From Stenopsyche tienmushanensis (taxonomy: Eukaryota; Arthropoda; Insecta; Trichoptera; Stenopsychidae): DNA of 64,000 nt. A model generated the notes under the pieces. The model was not told the DNA's origin. It saw nothing but the letters and a program-made list of their open reading frames with translations, and did not search any database. The translations under genes and the position numbers were made by a program. Location: NCBI GenBank assembly GCA_008973525.1, contig WACJ01000437.1, positions 1-64,000 on the forward strand, in the 5' to 3' direction. Position 1 is the first letter of the stretch. Every line of letters starts with the position of its first letter. Below are positions 11,073 to 24,200 of the stretch, in pieces.

Positions 11073-12780
11073 TTTAACCATATATTGATAGCAATGGGAA
11101 ACCATCACATGTAGATTTATTTTCCGATCTTATATTGAAATTACGCTTGATAATGGAATAGACACATTAGAAAGGCGAACATCCACCAGATCAAATGTTA
11201 CCAAATTCAATTCATTACAGCCGTTAAACTGTTTATCAAGTTTTGATTTGATATAAATACTTTACTGTTAAAAATTGGCCAAACTGCTGTATTCAAAATC
11301 AAGTATAATATAATATAATGCCTGGAACCAAATATCTATGTATCATTCATACCATCAATCATTTCAAATAATACGATTTCTATTCGGGGCGGAGTTTAAA
11401 AATGATATCCATTTATCTCCAAAGTATTATTGATATAATATTGACGGATTAGCATTTTATCAATAAGTAAAACGGCTCATAATTCTGGACAATTGGAATT
11501 CTGGCGATAATTTGGGGCAGCGAGTGGACATTAGAAAACGAGCACAGGCTCAGATCACAATTGGAACACAATTTTCCATTAAAATAGTGACTCAAGCAAA
11601 TACGATCGCATTGGAATCTGTGATTAAAAATAGGTTACTCAGAAGTTCTCATAACACTTATGGAATTTAATTGATTGGACATCCTACAATGAGCTTTCTA
11701 GTCATGTTCTCGGATAAAATATTTGTCATCGACATCGGATTCTTGTCAAGCATCCAGCGATGTTTCCACCGTGAGAGTCTATAATTACATGTGACATATT
11801 ATATGTGAGTCTTGAGCATAAATTTAACCGATTATAAACAAATATGTGTGGTCCAATTGCATTTCCGACCCACTTAAGCCGGCGAGCTGTGGTAATATAA
11901 ATATTTTTCCGCATTTTTCGCGAAGAACGCTCGCATTTTACTGCATTCGCTCGAACAAATTGCACAGAGTATTTTCACTTTCACGAATGATGCGACGAGA
12001 CGGTCGACGACCTTCCGTTTCCGTCGCAACTGCATACAAAACGATCCATTTTTTTAAAAATGCAGATTGCGATCCACTTGCTTAATGAATTTCTTCGGAT
12101 GCTGCACAATTGTCAAATATGTATCGTTATTTTTTTGATGAAATTAAACGTCCTCTTTGCCTATAGAATCCCTTTATATGAAGAGCGTGTCTGGCCGAAC
12201 CAACAAAGCATGGATGAAGATGGACATCTGGAGATGGACTAAGGACGTTTCATTCACATCATTGTTGCAAGCAGACAATAAAAACAAATAAATCCTTCAC
12301 AGCGAGTGTAGTCTCTGTAAGGAATGATTTATATATGAGCTACCGTAAGCTCGGACAAACGCCAAGCCTTCGAGCAAAACGAGCTTTTAAAGCGCATTAA
12401 CTCGAGCTTATATCCAGACTGCTGGGACATTACTTTGTTAGCAAAAATAACTAAAGCCGCGTCTTCCGTCGTGGAATTTCACAATTTTGTAGGAAAAAAA
12501 TGCCTTTCAGAACGAGAAAAAAATCAAAATTTAGAGTAAATCTAAAAGGATGTTCATTAATTCTTAAGCGAAATATTATTTTTAAATTCGAATTCCAGAT
12601 AGATTATGACTTTTCAATTTTTGCAAAATATTTAGCAACATACATTAATAATTACTTTGATTCGATTGAATTTTCACAGTCCCTTATATGGATAACATTG
12701 CCGATCACTTTAACATGCTGTATTCTATTGCGATAGATATTTCAATTTATGAGCTTAGACACTTAAAAACGATCCACTAG
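11073..12780. other. Unannotated stretch
   Basis: Overlapping short ORFs on opposite strands around 11.73-12.24 kb show no domain. I found no internal repeat partner for this stretch. Confidence 0.35.
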
Positions 12781-13718
12781 TTAACCCTTTGAGTAGTGAG
12801 CTAATTTTAAATCATCACAAACTTAGATGCTTTATTAATATGTCCGCCATTATCCGTAAAAATCCACTTATCTGTCAGGGCCGCGCAGCGTGTATGAAGC
12901 TTGTATTTAAATAAATAAACACTGTTGATAGCACACAATATTCGTTTATTTTTTCGCGTAAACATAAATAATTAATCTAGTTTATTATTAGTCGATAAAC
13001 TCTCCATCTCTATCTCTCTCCGAGCTCAACGTGTAAGAATGCAGCGCCGTAACTAGGACGTGGCAAAGCAGGCGCCTGCCACGGGCGCAACTGGAGTTGG
13101 GGCGCAAACAGCAGAATACCGACCCGGTCGAGAGTTGCGCATAGTTTTTATTTTACTCAACCATTCTACTTTACATGAACCAATACTGATTGATTTGTCC
13201 ATTTTTATAATATATGCTTAGTTGTCTAATCTCTCTTTTCTTCATTATCGGTATGTTCAAGTATGGCATCCGATCGCGAGCCGCTCATTCGTTATATCAG
13301 CAGTCCGAAAAACGGACCGATTGAGCATACAAAGCTTATGGCCACTCCGTCCTCTTTTATGGCTTTTTGCGGCATTTTCTATGATCTGTACGATCACGGA
13401 AGCAACTTAGTGTCTAGACAGTTTCTATCATAGTATTTTTTTACAACAGTAACTGCCATATATACGTTAGGTCGGATACTTTTGGGACTATCTTTGTACA
13501 TTATTTTAAATCAAACATTATAATTTAATATATTGCATTTATAATAGTATTAATTAACTTTAAAAATAAATTGGACTCCCGGAGGGTTGGGGGGGGGGGC
13601 GGTAAGTTAGATGCTTGCCACGGGCGCTTCATACCCTAGTTACGGCTCTGTAAGAATGCTCTTTCTGAATCACTGGAATATGATCGCGAATACGCGACTG
13701 AACTCCCCAAGAGGTTAA
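12781..13718 (+). mobile_element. T2 family MITE interrupted by a hAT element
   Basis: The left end is TTAACCCTTTGAGTAGTGAG and the right end is GAACTCCCCAAGAGGTTAA, giving TTAA at both borders (12781-12784 and 13715-13718). The body contains ACCGCGCAGCGTGTATGAAG and CCGAGCTCAACGTG as in the other T2 copies. A 609-bp hAT element plus its 8-bp duplication splits it; without that the T2 copy is about 321 bp. A T1 right end follows at 13773-13804, so this T2 copy probably sits in a T1 remnant. Confidence 0.75.
13042..13650. mobile_element. Non-autonomous hAT element, 609 bp
   Basis: The ends are 16-bp inverted repeats, CAGCGCCGTAACTAGG on the left and CCTAGTTACGGCTCTG on the right (one mismatch). 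Both flanks carry the identical 8-base sequence TAAGAATG (13034-13041 and 13651-13658). An 8-bp duplication and CAG-starting ends are hallmarks of hAT transposons. Subterminal GCCACGGGCGC motifs occur near both ends. A run of 11 G lies at 13589-13599. The 62-residue ORF inside shows no transposase motif. Related internal sequence occurs at 28434-28560 and 28860-28960. Confidence 0.88.
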
Positions 13719-13772
13719 AATATTAGAGCATTTTTTCGAAATTATAAATTTTTGTACATACATAGAAAGACA

Positions 13773-13804
13773 ATGCTATGCGTAACCCGACGGGAATGTG
13801 TTAA
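13773..13804 (+). mobile_element. T1 family right end
   Basis: GCTATGCGTAACCCGACGGG followed by AATGTGTTAA is a well-preserved T1 terminus. The sequence upstream (ATTAGAGCATTTTTT) also precedes the T1 right end at 35458. The left end of this copy is not identifiable. Confidence 0.6.
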
Positions 13805-15439
13805 TATAAAAATATCAACAATTAAACCGATGGATCAAGTATGGCGACTATGTGTAAATTGATTTAACGCTTTATGAACCGTCTACACATACGCTGTGTT
13901 TTTGTGAAAATTTCACTCCAAGTCCGTACATAATTTTATTTTGTTTTTTAAACAATTTGCGAACTACAACAAAATCTTTTACGAAATATCAGCGGACATA
14001 ATGAGTTAATAAATATGTTCAATATTGGATTTTAAAAAATTTATCAATCGAAGTCTTAACCCAATAATACCACCAATTTAGAGAATTTGAACCAAAAACT
14101 TGTATAATTCTAAAGTATCATAGTTCTTCGATAAGTCAATTTATCTGAATGATGAATGTGCATGCGAAAGTCGATTGATGGAAAGAAATTAGAATAATGA
14201 ATAATAAAAAGAGACTCTTATAAAAAGGGATATATCAGATAGAAATATTAAACAGCCATTTTGATTTGAAAACTTGTACAAGTTTTGATCTATTACTAGT
14301 CAATATTATTTTTTTATAGTCAATATAGAGTATTTTTTTATAGTAAGGCATGTAAGTGATCACTATAGGATTTTTTTTTCTCTAAAAATAGGGAGCTTTT
14401 ATGTGGAAGTTTTCCATTGCTTTTCCTATGTGGTTAAATTAAGATGATAAAAGTTGAAGATGATCTAAGAGTGATTGATGAAATTATCATTATGTTCCCT
14501 GTCCATTTCCAACGTTGTTTCACCAGTCCTCAGCGTCCTCTTCGAGACGTTCATTTTTTTGTCTTAATTAGTTAATTCCAAAGCCATATAAGCATCAGAT
14601 CCCGCAAACGCAGAGAATTAAGACCGTGAGACCTGTCCAGAGATATATGGCCGTACGTTAAGTCATAAACAAAGGTCATGAGCAATCTCCTGAGGAGCAA
14701 TTGTGAATTAATGATCGAAGCATCGTCGATGCTCATTGCGTACTATTACAATGAGAAATCACGCTGCCCCGTTAAATATAGAGGCCGTTAATGTTTACAT
14801 CTCCTCAATAATAGCTCACTTCTGCACTTAGCGAATCGTGCCCACAATGAAAGATAAGCAACGGCGGCTCCGACAGAAAAACAAACGAGCTGATGGAAAA
14901 ATTCCCACGTCGAAGAATCAGCAGCAGCAGACCGGCTGGACCCGGTGGCTGGAGCTGGACACGTAATATGGGACGACGATAATTATAGAAGAACCAACGG
15001 ATTGTGAGCGTTCCATTAGTACTCGGACAAACTTGCGAATCTCTTCGGGAATAATAAAAAGTCACGAGATTATCTCAAGTATTTTATGGACCCTTCGTTG
15101 TCCACCGCTGGATATGTCAGCGATCTAGACATTTTTGTGTTCGAAGAAAAATGCTGCTGAATACGGTATACGTTTCTTCTAATCGGTTTTTGCTCGTTAA
15201 AAATCCGATTGGACAATGGATAGCCTTTATCCAGTTCTTCGAATAGTTCAAAAATATCAAACTCGAGAATCTAGGGACTGTATAATAAATTTTCACAATC
15301 CTATAAAAAGCGTAAATATTTTGTATATTCGAAATATATAGGAATATAATAAACCCATCGAAGATTATTACGTCTTGATTGAATGTATTAAAACCATAAC
15401 CGAACCGATATAAATGTTAAATGATCATTAACAACCATA
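13805..15439. other. Unannotated stretch
   Basis: A minus-strand ORF at 14805-15065 (86 codons) has no recognisable domain. I see no repeats here. Confidence 0.35.
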
Positions 15440-15521
15440 TTAACTCTTTGCGGTGCTATGTCGAGTCTGACTCGACATCGATTTTATTCTGGTGGGCCAT
15501 ATGTCGAGTCTGACTCGACAT
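15440..15521 (+). mobile_element. TTAA-element end with twin palindromes
   Basis: A TTAACTCTTTGCGG terminus is followed by two identical 21-base palindromes (15458-15478 and 15501-15521). Each has arms ATGTCGAGTC and GACTCGACAT around one central base, and their starts are 43 bases apart. A related end, TTAACCCTTTGCGG, is at 31070. The right end of the element could not be placed with confidence; a GGCAGTTAA near 15974-15982 is one candidate. Confidence 0.5.
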
Positions 15522-18200
15522 TTTTTTCCACTCAGATTTAAAATAAAGTGATTTTTTTGCGTATCGTGCTTAGGACAGTATTTGGAAAGGAATGTTGGTT
15601 TCAGACATTTTTAAGATAAAATGAAACGCAACTGTAGTCAAAAATCATATTTGTACAAATTTCGACTCAAAACCAGAAGAATTGTTTAAAACAGGGATTG
15701 AAAAACTCGAAAACTTGTGGGAAATAGTAGTAAATAATGAAAAAAAATATATATTTTGTAAGCTTTTATAAATAAAAATGAGAAAAATCAATTAATTCTA
15801 TCATTGTTCAAAAATCGGCAAAGACTTTTCGATACATCTAATAGATCCACAGTATTGATATTCCATTTAATGAAATATTTTTATATTGCATTTTAACAAC
15901 AAAAAATATATAAATGCCTCATATATCCCATATATACCCATTGGCCTATATATAGGACGACGGATTTTTTTGGGCAGTTAATACTTGTATTAATCAGTTT
16001 CATTTGATCTTTCACAATGTGAATATTTTGGGCAACTGCTTCAATTTGTAAATTCATCTAAAAAATGAGAAATTACTTGTGTCTCGTAAGAAATTGTTGA
16101 TTTACTGAATTCAATTCGATTTTGAAGATGACTATTAAGTCGATCCTCATCCGAACCAAGAAAATATATCCGAATTATATAGAGTGAACCCAAATTTAAT
16201 AATCTTATAAAGTTGCACGCATTTGACATTTACGCGAGATGAAAATATAATTAAAGTCTGCCTTTTCGCATATAATGTATATAGCTCTTCCGTTTCGCAA
16301 CGATTCTTCTTCATTGTAAAAATAATACTTGATGCTTGATCTTTGTAAGCCTATAAAATATCGAAGGGGTCGATTCGATCGCGATAATTACGCCAAAGAA
16401 TAGCCGAAATGTCAAGATCGATGATACGAGTTTTAAGGAACGCTCTTCGAAATTTCGCAATTACTTATTTTCTATTTACGCTCACTGGACCGGGAGGGCA
16501 ATTATAAAATTCCCCAATCGCAAAATAATGCGATTTAAATTGATAATACATTATTAAACCATTTTTAACGACGGTATTAACCCAGTTCTGCGACGTGCTT
16601 TGAATTAATATAAACAATGCAGAATGCTTTGAGCAGCGAATAAGTCCAAAACCTCAGGCAACGATAGTAAAATAATGTCATTTCTAAACGCTATTTAATA
16701 GCCGTTTAAATACGCATAATGCATTTGTAATGATCCAAATATAGACGTTAGACGAAACCGCATTATTTTGTATTGGGAACGCGTGAAAATCGTGGCACTG
16801 ATGCAGAAATGGATCAAAATTGAGATCGTCATTTCCGAGAAAATCTCCCGACGCTTCTGCCTCTTCTCGGAAACGCCGAGATAATTTAATAACATCGCCA
16901 GCCCCCCTCCAAAGGGACGTCCTGCGGGAGCGGTGCATATCAAAGGGCAGATCTAATAAAAGACATAATACGTCATGGTCTGTCAGTCCATCAGGAGGAC
17001 TGCAGTAACGACAATATAATTTCATAATTTATGACCGAGTACTTTAGAATATCTCTCGAGGATCGTCTTAAATTTACGAGATGGCTCGGATAGACTCACA
17101 TGAAAGAGAATCCATCGTACATCATCATCATTTCGAGCAATATTTTATGGCTGCATTAAAACATTTAGTATTGATCGTATTAATATTCTATCGTCGAACG
17201 ATAAATACATCCAATAACAAATTATTTCATCCATTATTCAACCATAACTAGTATATTAAATTATCGATTAAAGCTCTTTGACATCATTAGATCTAGATTA
17301 GAGAATATTTTGGTACTTTTAAATTTGTCTCAGTTAACTATAAGCAGTACCATATACAGCTCTATGGACATATTTGGAACAAATCATCTATTCTTATTCA
17401 TATCGTATGTGGAGGCCACCGCATTTTAAAAATCGACTTTTCCCAAGCAGACAATTTTAAATGGAGATGCCCTCTTTCGATTTTCGTGCATGGGCATAAT
17501 AAGAACTCAAAGGTCAAGTACAACACACACAATCGGATTTCTTCGTCGAATTCTCCAAATATAGCGATAAATTTGAATGACAGGTGAAAAAGGGCAGTCA
17601 AACGATATTTAACATGGAATTGTAAAGCGCCATTGATGATTATGACCCGGAATAACAGGATGATTTATTGAGACAGCGCAATACAAGGATCCAAAATTGA
17701 TATTTTGTCGGAAAGGCCATGTCAATCAATGGGCAAATGATTAAAATATCATTATCCGAACAATCGTTTTCATATTAGACCCAAAAAAAGAACTAATCGT
17801 TGCGATAAGATTAACATGAGAAAATCGATTTTTCAAATTTGTCAGCATCGTGAAAAGCTTTTCCATGATCTAGATTTGAACCTGAATATGTATAATATGA
17901 GTCTATGAACTATTCCATTATAGCAGCATAAGTGCACAAATGCTGAAATATACAGTCATCTTATTGAAATCAGAAAAATATCTGAAGATCTTCAAATTAC
18001 GCTCCTTTATTTTAAAAAAATTCGAGATCAATCGGAAACATAAATACATCCAATCTTCCAAACTGATCTAATAAAATCCACAAAAAATCTAAATGTTTCC
18101 GGATTTAATTTTATTTATTACTTTTTGATATACGACATCTGTATTTACAACAATTTTTTTGGTAAAGTACAAGGATAAATTACAGGAAAATTCAGAGGGT
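15522..18200. other. Unannotated AT-rich stretch
   Basis: The minus-strand ORF at 16684-17025 (113 codons) overlaps two others in different frames and has no motif I recognise. The rest is AT-rich with no repeat partner noticed. Confidence 0.35.
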
Positions 18201-18221
18201 CTTACGAAAATAGAAAGACAG

Positions 18222-18430
18222 AATTGCCATGCAAGCCAGTCAGTTTCCCGATTTTATTTTCAAAAAATAGATTTTGCAAAAGAGTGATAAAACTCAGATA
18301 ATAACGCCACTTCAGTACAGTACACGAGGCATCAAATAGGCGCCAGTCAAGGTTAAAAATACAAAATTCTTCAGAGCAATAAGAACGATGATCGTGGCTA
18401 TTATTCAAACACCTGATTAAAATGAAAATA
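18222..18430 (+). repeat. Dispersed repeat family D, partial copy
   Basis: ATGCAAGCCAGTCAGTTTCC, GATTTTGCAAAAGAGTGAT and AACGCCACTTCAGTACAG match 10705-10800; the 3' half is more diverged. Confidence 0.45.
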
Positions 18431-18744
18431 TTGAGATAGGTCAAATATAAAAGAGTTGCGGAGAACGAATCTAAAAATAATTTTCAGTTAAATCTTGAGA
18501 TCCGACCAAACGTCTTGGACGCGGTTAGCTCGGTCAACCGTATCAATCTTAAAGTTAAACCACAATTAATCTGTCACGAGTTGCATTATTGGAATCCGTT
18601 TTTATCCCGTACATTAGGTTCGTATACGATTCGATTCCAATTAATCTCTGTAGATAGTGACTATCTGATTTGGACCCCACGGGAACGCTATAGATATCGC
18701 CTGAGAAATATATTAATTTCAGAGCAGTCCAAGACTATTGTTAG

Positions 18745-18975
18745 AATGCAAAATCTATATATATACAAAAATGTATGTGTGTCGCGAAGCGAGAGGTTTG
18801 CTATGTATACATTCTTATACCGTTCATCTGATTGCGATGAAACTTTGGTGAGTTATTGGGCGTGTATCCGAGAAGGTTTTTACATTGGCACGATCATTAT
18901 TCGTGTGCGAGATTTGTATTGCGAGACGTTTAACGGATGCACCATATTAGCGCATATTGATCTGACAAAGTAAAG
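18745..18975 (+). repeat. Helitron-like repeat copy
   Basis: TATATATACAAAAATGTATGTG leads into the ACCGTTCATCTGATTGCGAT block, then GGCACGATCATTATTCGTGT and GAGACGTTTAACGGATGCAC. The same order of blocks occurs at 44130-44340 and, on the same strand, at 39540-39650. The 152-codon ORF across this repeat is accidental: it has no helicase or replication-initiator motif and the other copies do not keep it. Confidence 0.5.
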
Positions 18976-20495
18976 CGGGGCAAAAATGATGATATTTATA
19001 CGAGAATTAGAAGAATAATCGAAAGTTTAAAGGGGTTTTGAGATAGAGCATAAAGAAGTCCCTCTCGGAGGAGTTTCGTGGGTCCAAACACGTCAGTACG
19101 TGAACGTTAATAGCTTCCAGCATTGTGGTGGGTCCTAATAGTGCATAGAAAAAATGGTCATCCGCATGTCTACGGCGATTTGTACGTCTCCTGCCAAGTA
19201 GCGACCAACGACAATTACGACTGTTAAGTCCAAATCACACCCGAAGGTCACAAATTCAAAGGTTCGCCCCGACAGAAAAAATATGCTTCTTCCATCACGA
19301 GCATCAAATTACGAATAATTGTACGTTAACTATTTACAACAATCGTCGGCATAATTGCGTTCGACTATGGTTGGAGCACGAGGTCCAGCGCGTAGCTGCC
19401 CCTTCTACCACCTTCGTGATGAAACATTTAATGGATATCGTTAAACACACGCAATACGGTCATCTCTCATCGTTGTGCACGAATATTAATAAAGCTCTCC
19501 ATCTTATATAAATACACATAAACAATGTCGAAACAAACAAACAATAGAAACGGACCTGCGTTTCGAAACATGAAAAATGCACGCTCTCCATCATGGCACC
19601 TGATGATGAGCGCGCAGCCTCCGCCGGGGCCCAAATCTCATTTTAACACCGAAGATTGCTGACAATGTGAGAAATGACGATTTTTCAACGTTTAATTGAG
19701 AAATTATCGTATCGAGCTGGTCGTGCAGCGATGGCCAATCTTCGAGGGGAGTGCGTGCAGACGGCCTCACGCCACACGGCTATTAATTGTCACATTGCGG
19801 TGTGAATGTAATCGCTTATCCTTTTATTTGCCTTTTTAAATCCAAAACGATCTTTGCGTGTCGGTTATGGCTTACTTTTAAATTTCCGAATAGATGGAAG
19901 CACAAAAGCCATAAAAGCTACATAATATGCTCGAACAAATCTGATCGGACGGTTATGGTAACTTGCATCGCGATCGAAAAGCGTATAAATAACCAAACGA
20001 ACACTCTTTCTCAATTAATCTTTATGATTTACTTCGGAGTCCATTTGAGAATTTATCTTATTTTCTTAAGCTGCTGCCTCAATTTGACATCAAAGATCTT
20101 AAAACAAACTAAATAACCCGGGCCGGGTTGAAATGTCGCCCCCTTGATAAATGAACTCCAAGAATAGCACCACTTAAATTCTACAACGGAATTTACAGAC
20201 TAACACAACTCGAGTTCTATATGGCGTTGAGATTTTTTAATCGATTTTGAACATGAAAATAACCATAATAAATGGATATTAAACAGCTTAGTTAAACAAT
20301 AAGTTTTCCTTCAATTATTGGACATTTTCCGTCTTCAAAAAACTGTAATTATCGTACAATTTTTTGCCTATTTAATTGTAAAGACATATTGTAAATATCA
20401 ACAGCAGGACTTCGAACAGTTACTTCTTTTCGTTTAGAATTTTGTTTCGGTTCAGTTCCAAATACTTATATTGGTTGAAGGGCGAAAGTTCCAGC
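18976..20495. other. Unannotated stretch
   Basis: Moderately GC-richer around 19.0-19.8 kb, but no ORF with recognisable domains and no repeat partner noticed. Confidence 0.35.
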
Positions 20496-20680
20496 TTAAC
20501 CCTTTAAAGAAGCAAGACACAAAAGTTCAAATTCCAGTGATTCAGAAAGAGCATTCTTACAAGTTGAGCTCGGAGACAGACAGAGACGGAGAGAGTATCT
20601 TGCGTACATCGTACGATTGTATTTGATCGAATTTATTGACTAAAAATGATTTGTGAATAATATTATGAATCGATTTTATG
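20496..20680 (-). mobile_element. T2 family MITE, partial
   Basis: It begins TTAACCCTTTAAAGAAGC, then CCAGTGATTCAGAAAGAGC, TGAGCTCGGAGACAGACAG and ACATCGTACGATTGTA. This is the reverse of the T2 3' half seen at 58900-59061. The other end has been lost. Confidence 0.55.
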
Positions 20681-20704
20681 TGTAAGAATAGACTTAATAA
20701 TCTT

Positions 20705-21250
20705 AATGTTTAAACTTTTAAGAATATAGCATCCAAATAAATTTCTAAAATTCTAATTATTTACCGAGTTATAGCTATTTTAGTGATGCAGTTATTAAGC
20801 CAGTCCTACAAGAATTTCGCGCGAACTACTTTTTTCAGCACGGTTGACATGATATCTCAAGTTCTAATCAACTTAATTATTTCAAATTTAGTAAGAAACT
20901 TTTCTGTATAATCCTCTATTGTTCCTACCAGATTTATGTTAAAATTTTATTTTTAACCACATTAAAAAAATTAAAACAGAAAGAATAAGGCCAAAAAATG
21001 ATTTTTATTTTAAACAATCACTATTTCGCGAAACAAATATTATTTTTATTTTTTTGAGGTACGGACTATAGCAACATCTTTACTTATTATGACTCTTTAT
21101 TGCATTTTTATTTTAGATGACTAGAAAGGTTAAAATCGTGTCAACCAGGACACGCTAATTTTTTACCCCTTACACATTACACATAACTTTTTTAAATTTT
21201 ATTCCTTTTTAATTTTTTTATATATTCTGAAAATGTCAATAAATATATTC
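20705..21250 (+). repeat. Dispersed repeat, T1-interior type
   Basis: Matches 2975-3335 and part of 35265-35380: AAGAATATAGCATCCAAATA, CGGTTGACATGATATCTCAA and TTGTTCCTACCAGATTTAT. It probably represents the interior of a long T1 copy. Confidence 0.5.
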
Positions 21251-21259
21251 CTGTTTTCA

Positions 21260-24200
21260 TTCTGACAAATATAACGGTTTTACCGGTTTTGAGTTTTCGG
21301 TTCAGTTTCGGTTCGAAGTCCTTTAGTTGTAAGTTGTTGTGATTACACAAATCTGTGCGCATTTATACGGTTAAAATAATTGGTTTGCCTTGTCGTCGTT
21401 TGTGCTTCCGTGGAAACACTCATAAAATAAAATTGATGATGAAATTAAACATATTTGAATATCAATTGCAATCTCTTTTGTTGGTCAAAGAATATATATT
21501 TTTTCAAGCCCTAGTGAGATTTGATGCCATCCAATTTTTAATAATGAAGCTTCCGAAAATACACGACAGCCTAATGCTGAAGGATGCGATTTTAATGATG
21601 ATTTTCTGTCATCATTAATATCTTGTCTTTCGGCGTGCACCAGTGTCTCTAAATACGAACACTATAAATACACGGGTTTTAATCAACGTTTCATCACGGG
21701 TGGCAAACAATGATGTCTTAAAATTTGAAAAATACGATATATGCTCGCAAGATCTGAGGATTTAATTTGATATCCAAGGTCTTCGATAATTTTCCAAGGG
21801 GGCTTCACTGATACATTTGTTAAAAACTTATGAGAAAATTGCCCGAAGACACGCAATGCGCTGTGGTCCGCACAACAAATTAAGACACATTCGAACACCA
21901 CGGCGAAGAAGCCTTTTTTGTCTCCCTAAATCTTCGTGGTTGAATGGATTAACAAATAAAAAATCAAGGTCGATTTGTGTTATTCATTCCTTTTTTTGCT
22001 CGCTTGCATCTTATGAGAGACAATCTGTGGAAGGCAGAATGCCTATAGAATTACCCGGGAGGGATATGAGCCATATCATGTTCCCGATTCAAATTTAAAT
22101 ACAGGCTCCTCAAATTATTCATACTTTGTTGCTATAATTGGTCGAATAAGTGTAAAGTCGTGAGGCCCTCGAACGATCTAGGTCACCAATTTCAAAATGA
22201 GAACACTCCTTCATAGACAGGCCCCTTGGACATCATCCTGTACTTAAGTGCATGGTCAAGTTTGTACGCATTAGCATAATAGGATATGGTATTCTCACGG
22301 TGTTTGCGTTTGGCGCCATTTAATAATACACGATGGCAGTAATTTGAGACTCGGCTCGTAGGCCTCATATGCGACTTTAAACACCACCTCCGAAGACGGC
22401 GATGTCAACGGATTTTTCTCACAGGTGGACGTCCAAGGAGCAGAAATATCTCCGGTTCTTGGGAGCCCTTTACGCGCAATTAACAACGGATGTATAATTT
22501 CTAAGCACTTAACGACTCGCATTGCCGAGGAAATAGTCATGGAAGATTTGAAATAATATTCTTGGCTGTTATGACATCCTTGCGGAAAAAAGCAATGCCG
22601 ACCGGACAAGAAATTAAACGCAATTACATCAATTAATCCATGATATAAATCCTAGTCTAATCGATCAAGATCGCCCTAGTATTAAGTGTAATGGATTGAA
22701 TCTTATTATTAAAATTTGCGGTTCAAATATAGATTGTGGAATAATTTTAAATATTAGCAACAAATCTGGAAGTTTGAAAGAATCAATATTTCTAATGAAG
22801 ACAATCGATCAGTCCAGGATCAAACTTGATGACTGGAATTAATACAACTGTTTCCTAACCATATGTTGGTACAATCTGTTAATTTTTGATTGTTAATGTT
22901 TATTATTTTGCTATTATCAATGCAAATTTATTTGAAACATAATATAAAATGCAATTTCTATCATTCTCAATATTTTTAATGAAAGTTTTTATTTGCATAA
23001 TAATTAGAAGGAGATTTTTCACCAGAAAAAAATTGAAAAAAAAAAACAAATAACCAAAAATATTCTGGTTTAATATCCTAAAACAGGATGGAATCAAGTA
23101 TCTTTAAGAAGCATGTTAAAAGCCAGGGATGCAAATTTAAAAAAATGCACTCAAGTCTAAAGATCGAATGATAAAATGCGAAAGATGAATGAGAGGAAGA
23201 TTAATCGTTCTAAAAAAACTTTCAACAAATGCGATTAGCAATCACGCTCAGATAGATAGATTATAATCTACTCAATATCGTTGACACTAAACCAAATCAC
23301 AATTTGTTCATGCAGGTCTCGAGCCCTGATGATAAATCCCATCCGGTTATTGTCGATCTAACCGGTAATACCCGGGGCGTTAGATCAAAGACCAGGAAAA
23401 AAAATCCGATCTAAACAATATTTATCTAGAATTAATTGACAGAAATTAAACGTTATATTAAAACTCGACTATCTCAATGCATTGACCAGAACGGAGGTCA
23501 TTTTTATGATATATTTTTTATAAATATATTAAATAAAAACTTTAACTGTTTCTCTATAACATGGGAAAAATAATTTTACTTATATCTTAAATATTGTTTG
23601 TGTTATTCATTTTTAAAATAAGGTAGTGTCCCTGCTGCGCCTGTATGTCGATCTATCGCGCAGCATCAAGAGACTTCAACGCGCGCGCCAATAGAATCGC
23701 AACCTCATTCCCCGTTTTTTCCGAAGGATTTCTATATTTAAACAAATAATTACACTCGAAGGATTAAAAAATCCAGCGCATTACAATTTGCGGTGGTTGC
23801 TTCTAGCCATCGCAAAAAAAAAACGCTTATATATATCATCACGGAGGTGATATTGAAACGTGTTCAACCGACTCACTACTATTTCGGACCATTATCCGTA
23901 CCGAAATTCGCCAACAAATCGTCGGCAATGTGTAATAAATCAGCCTCACCACCCAAAGCCAGAGTAATAATCATCGCGGTTTTTTGCTAAGCTCGGAGCA
24001 CTTCAATCAACCCGGCAAGGTCACGATCATCCATTGGAGAGCGCGTCTTCCAGCATCAATTAAACAGTTTACTGCGGGCAGGGCGTTCGTGGCATGCACC
24101 TCCAAAAATAATTTAAGGCGATCTAATGCTGATATTGAGATCAGACGCAAATGGAGATCGATTGTGAATCGCATGTGTAGATTTATGAAGATCTTCTAAA

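Noticed and set aside
16684..17025. A 113-codon minus-strand ORF
   Set aside because: Length is within chance for this window and two other frames are open over the same bases.
18515..18973. A 152-codon plus-strand ORF
   Set aside because: The second half is Helitron-like repeat and the frame is not kept in the other copies; no Rep or helicase motif.
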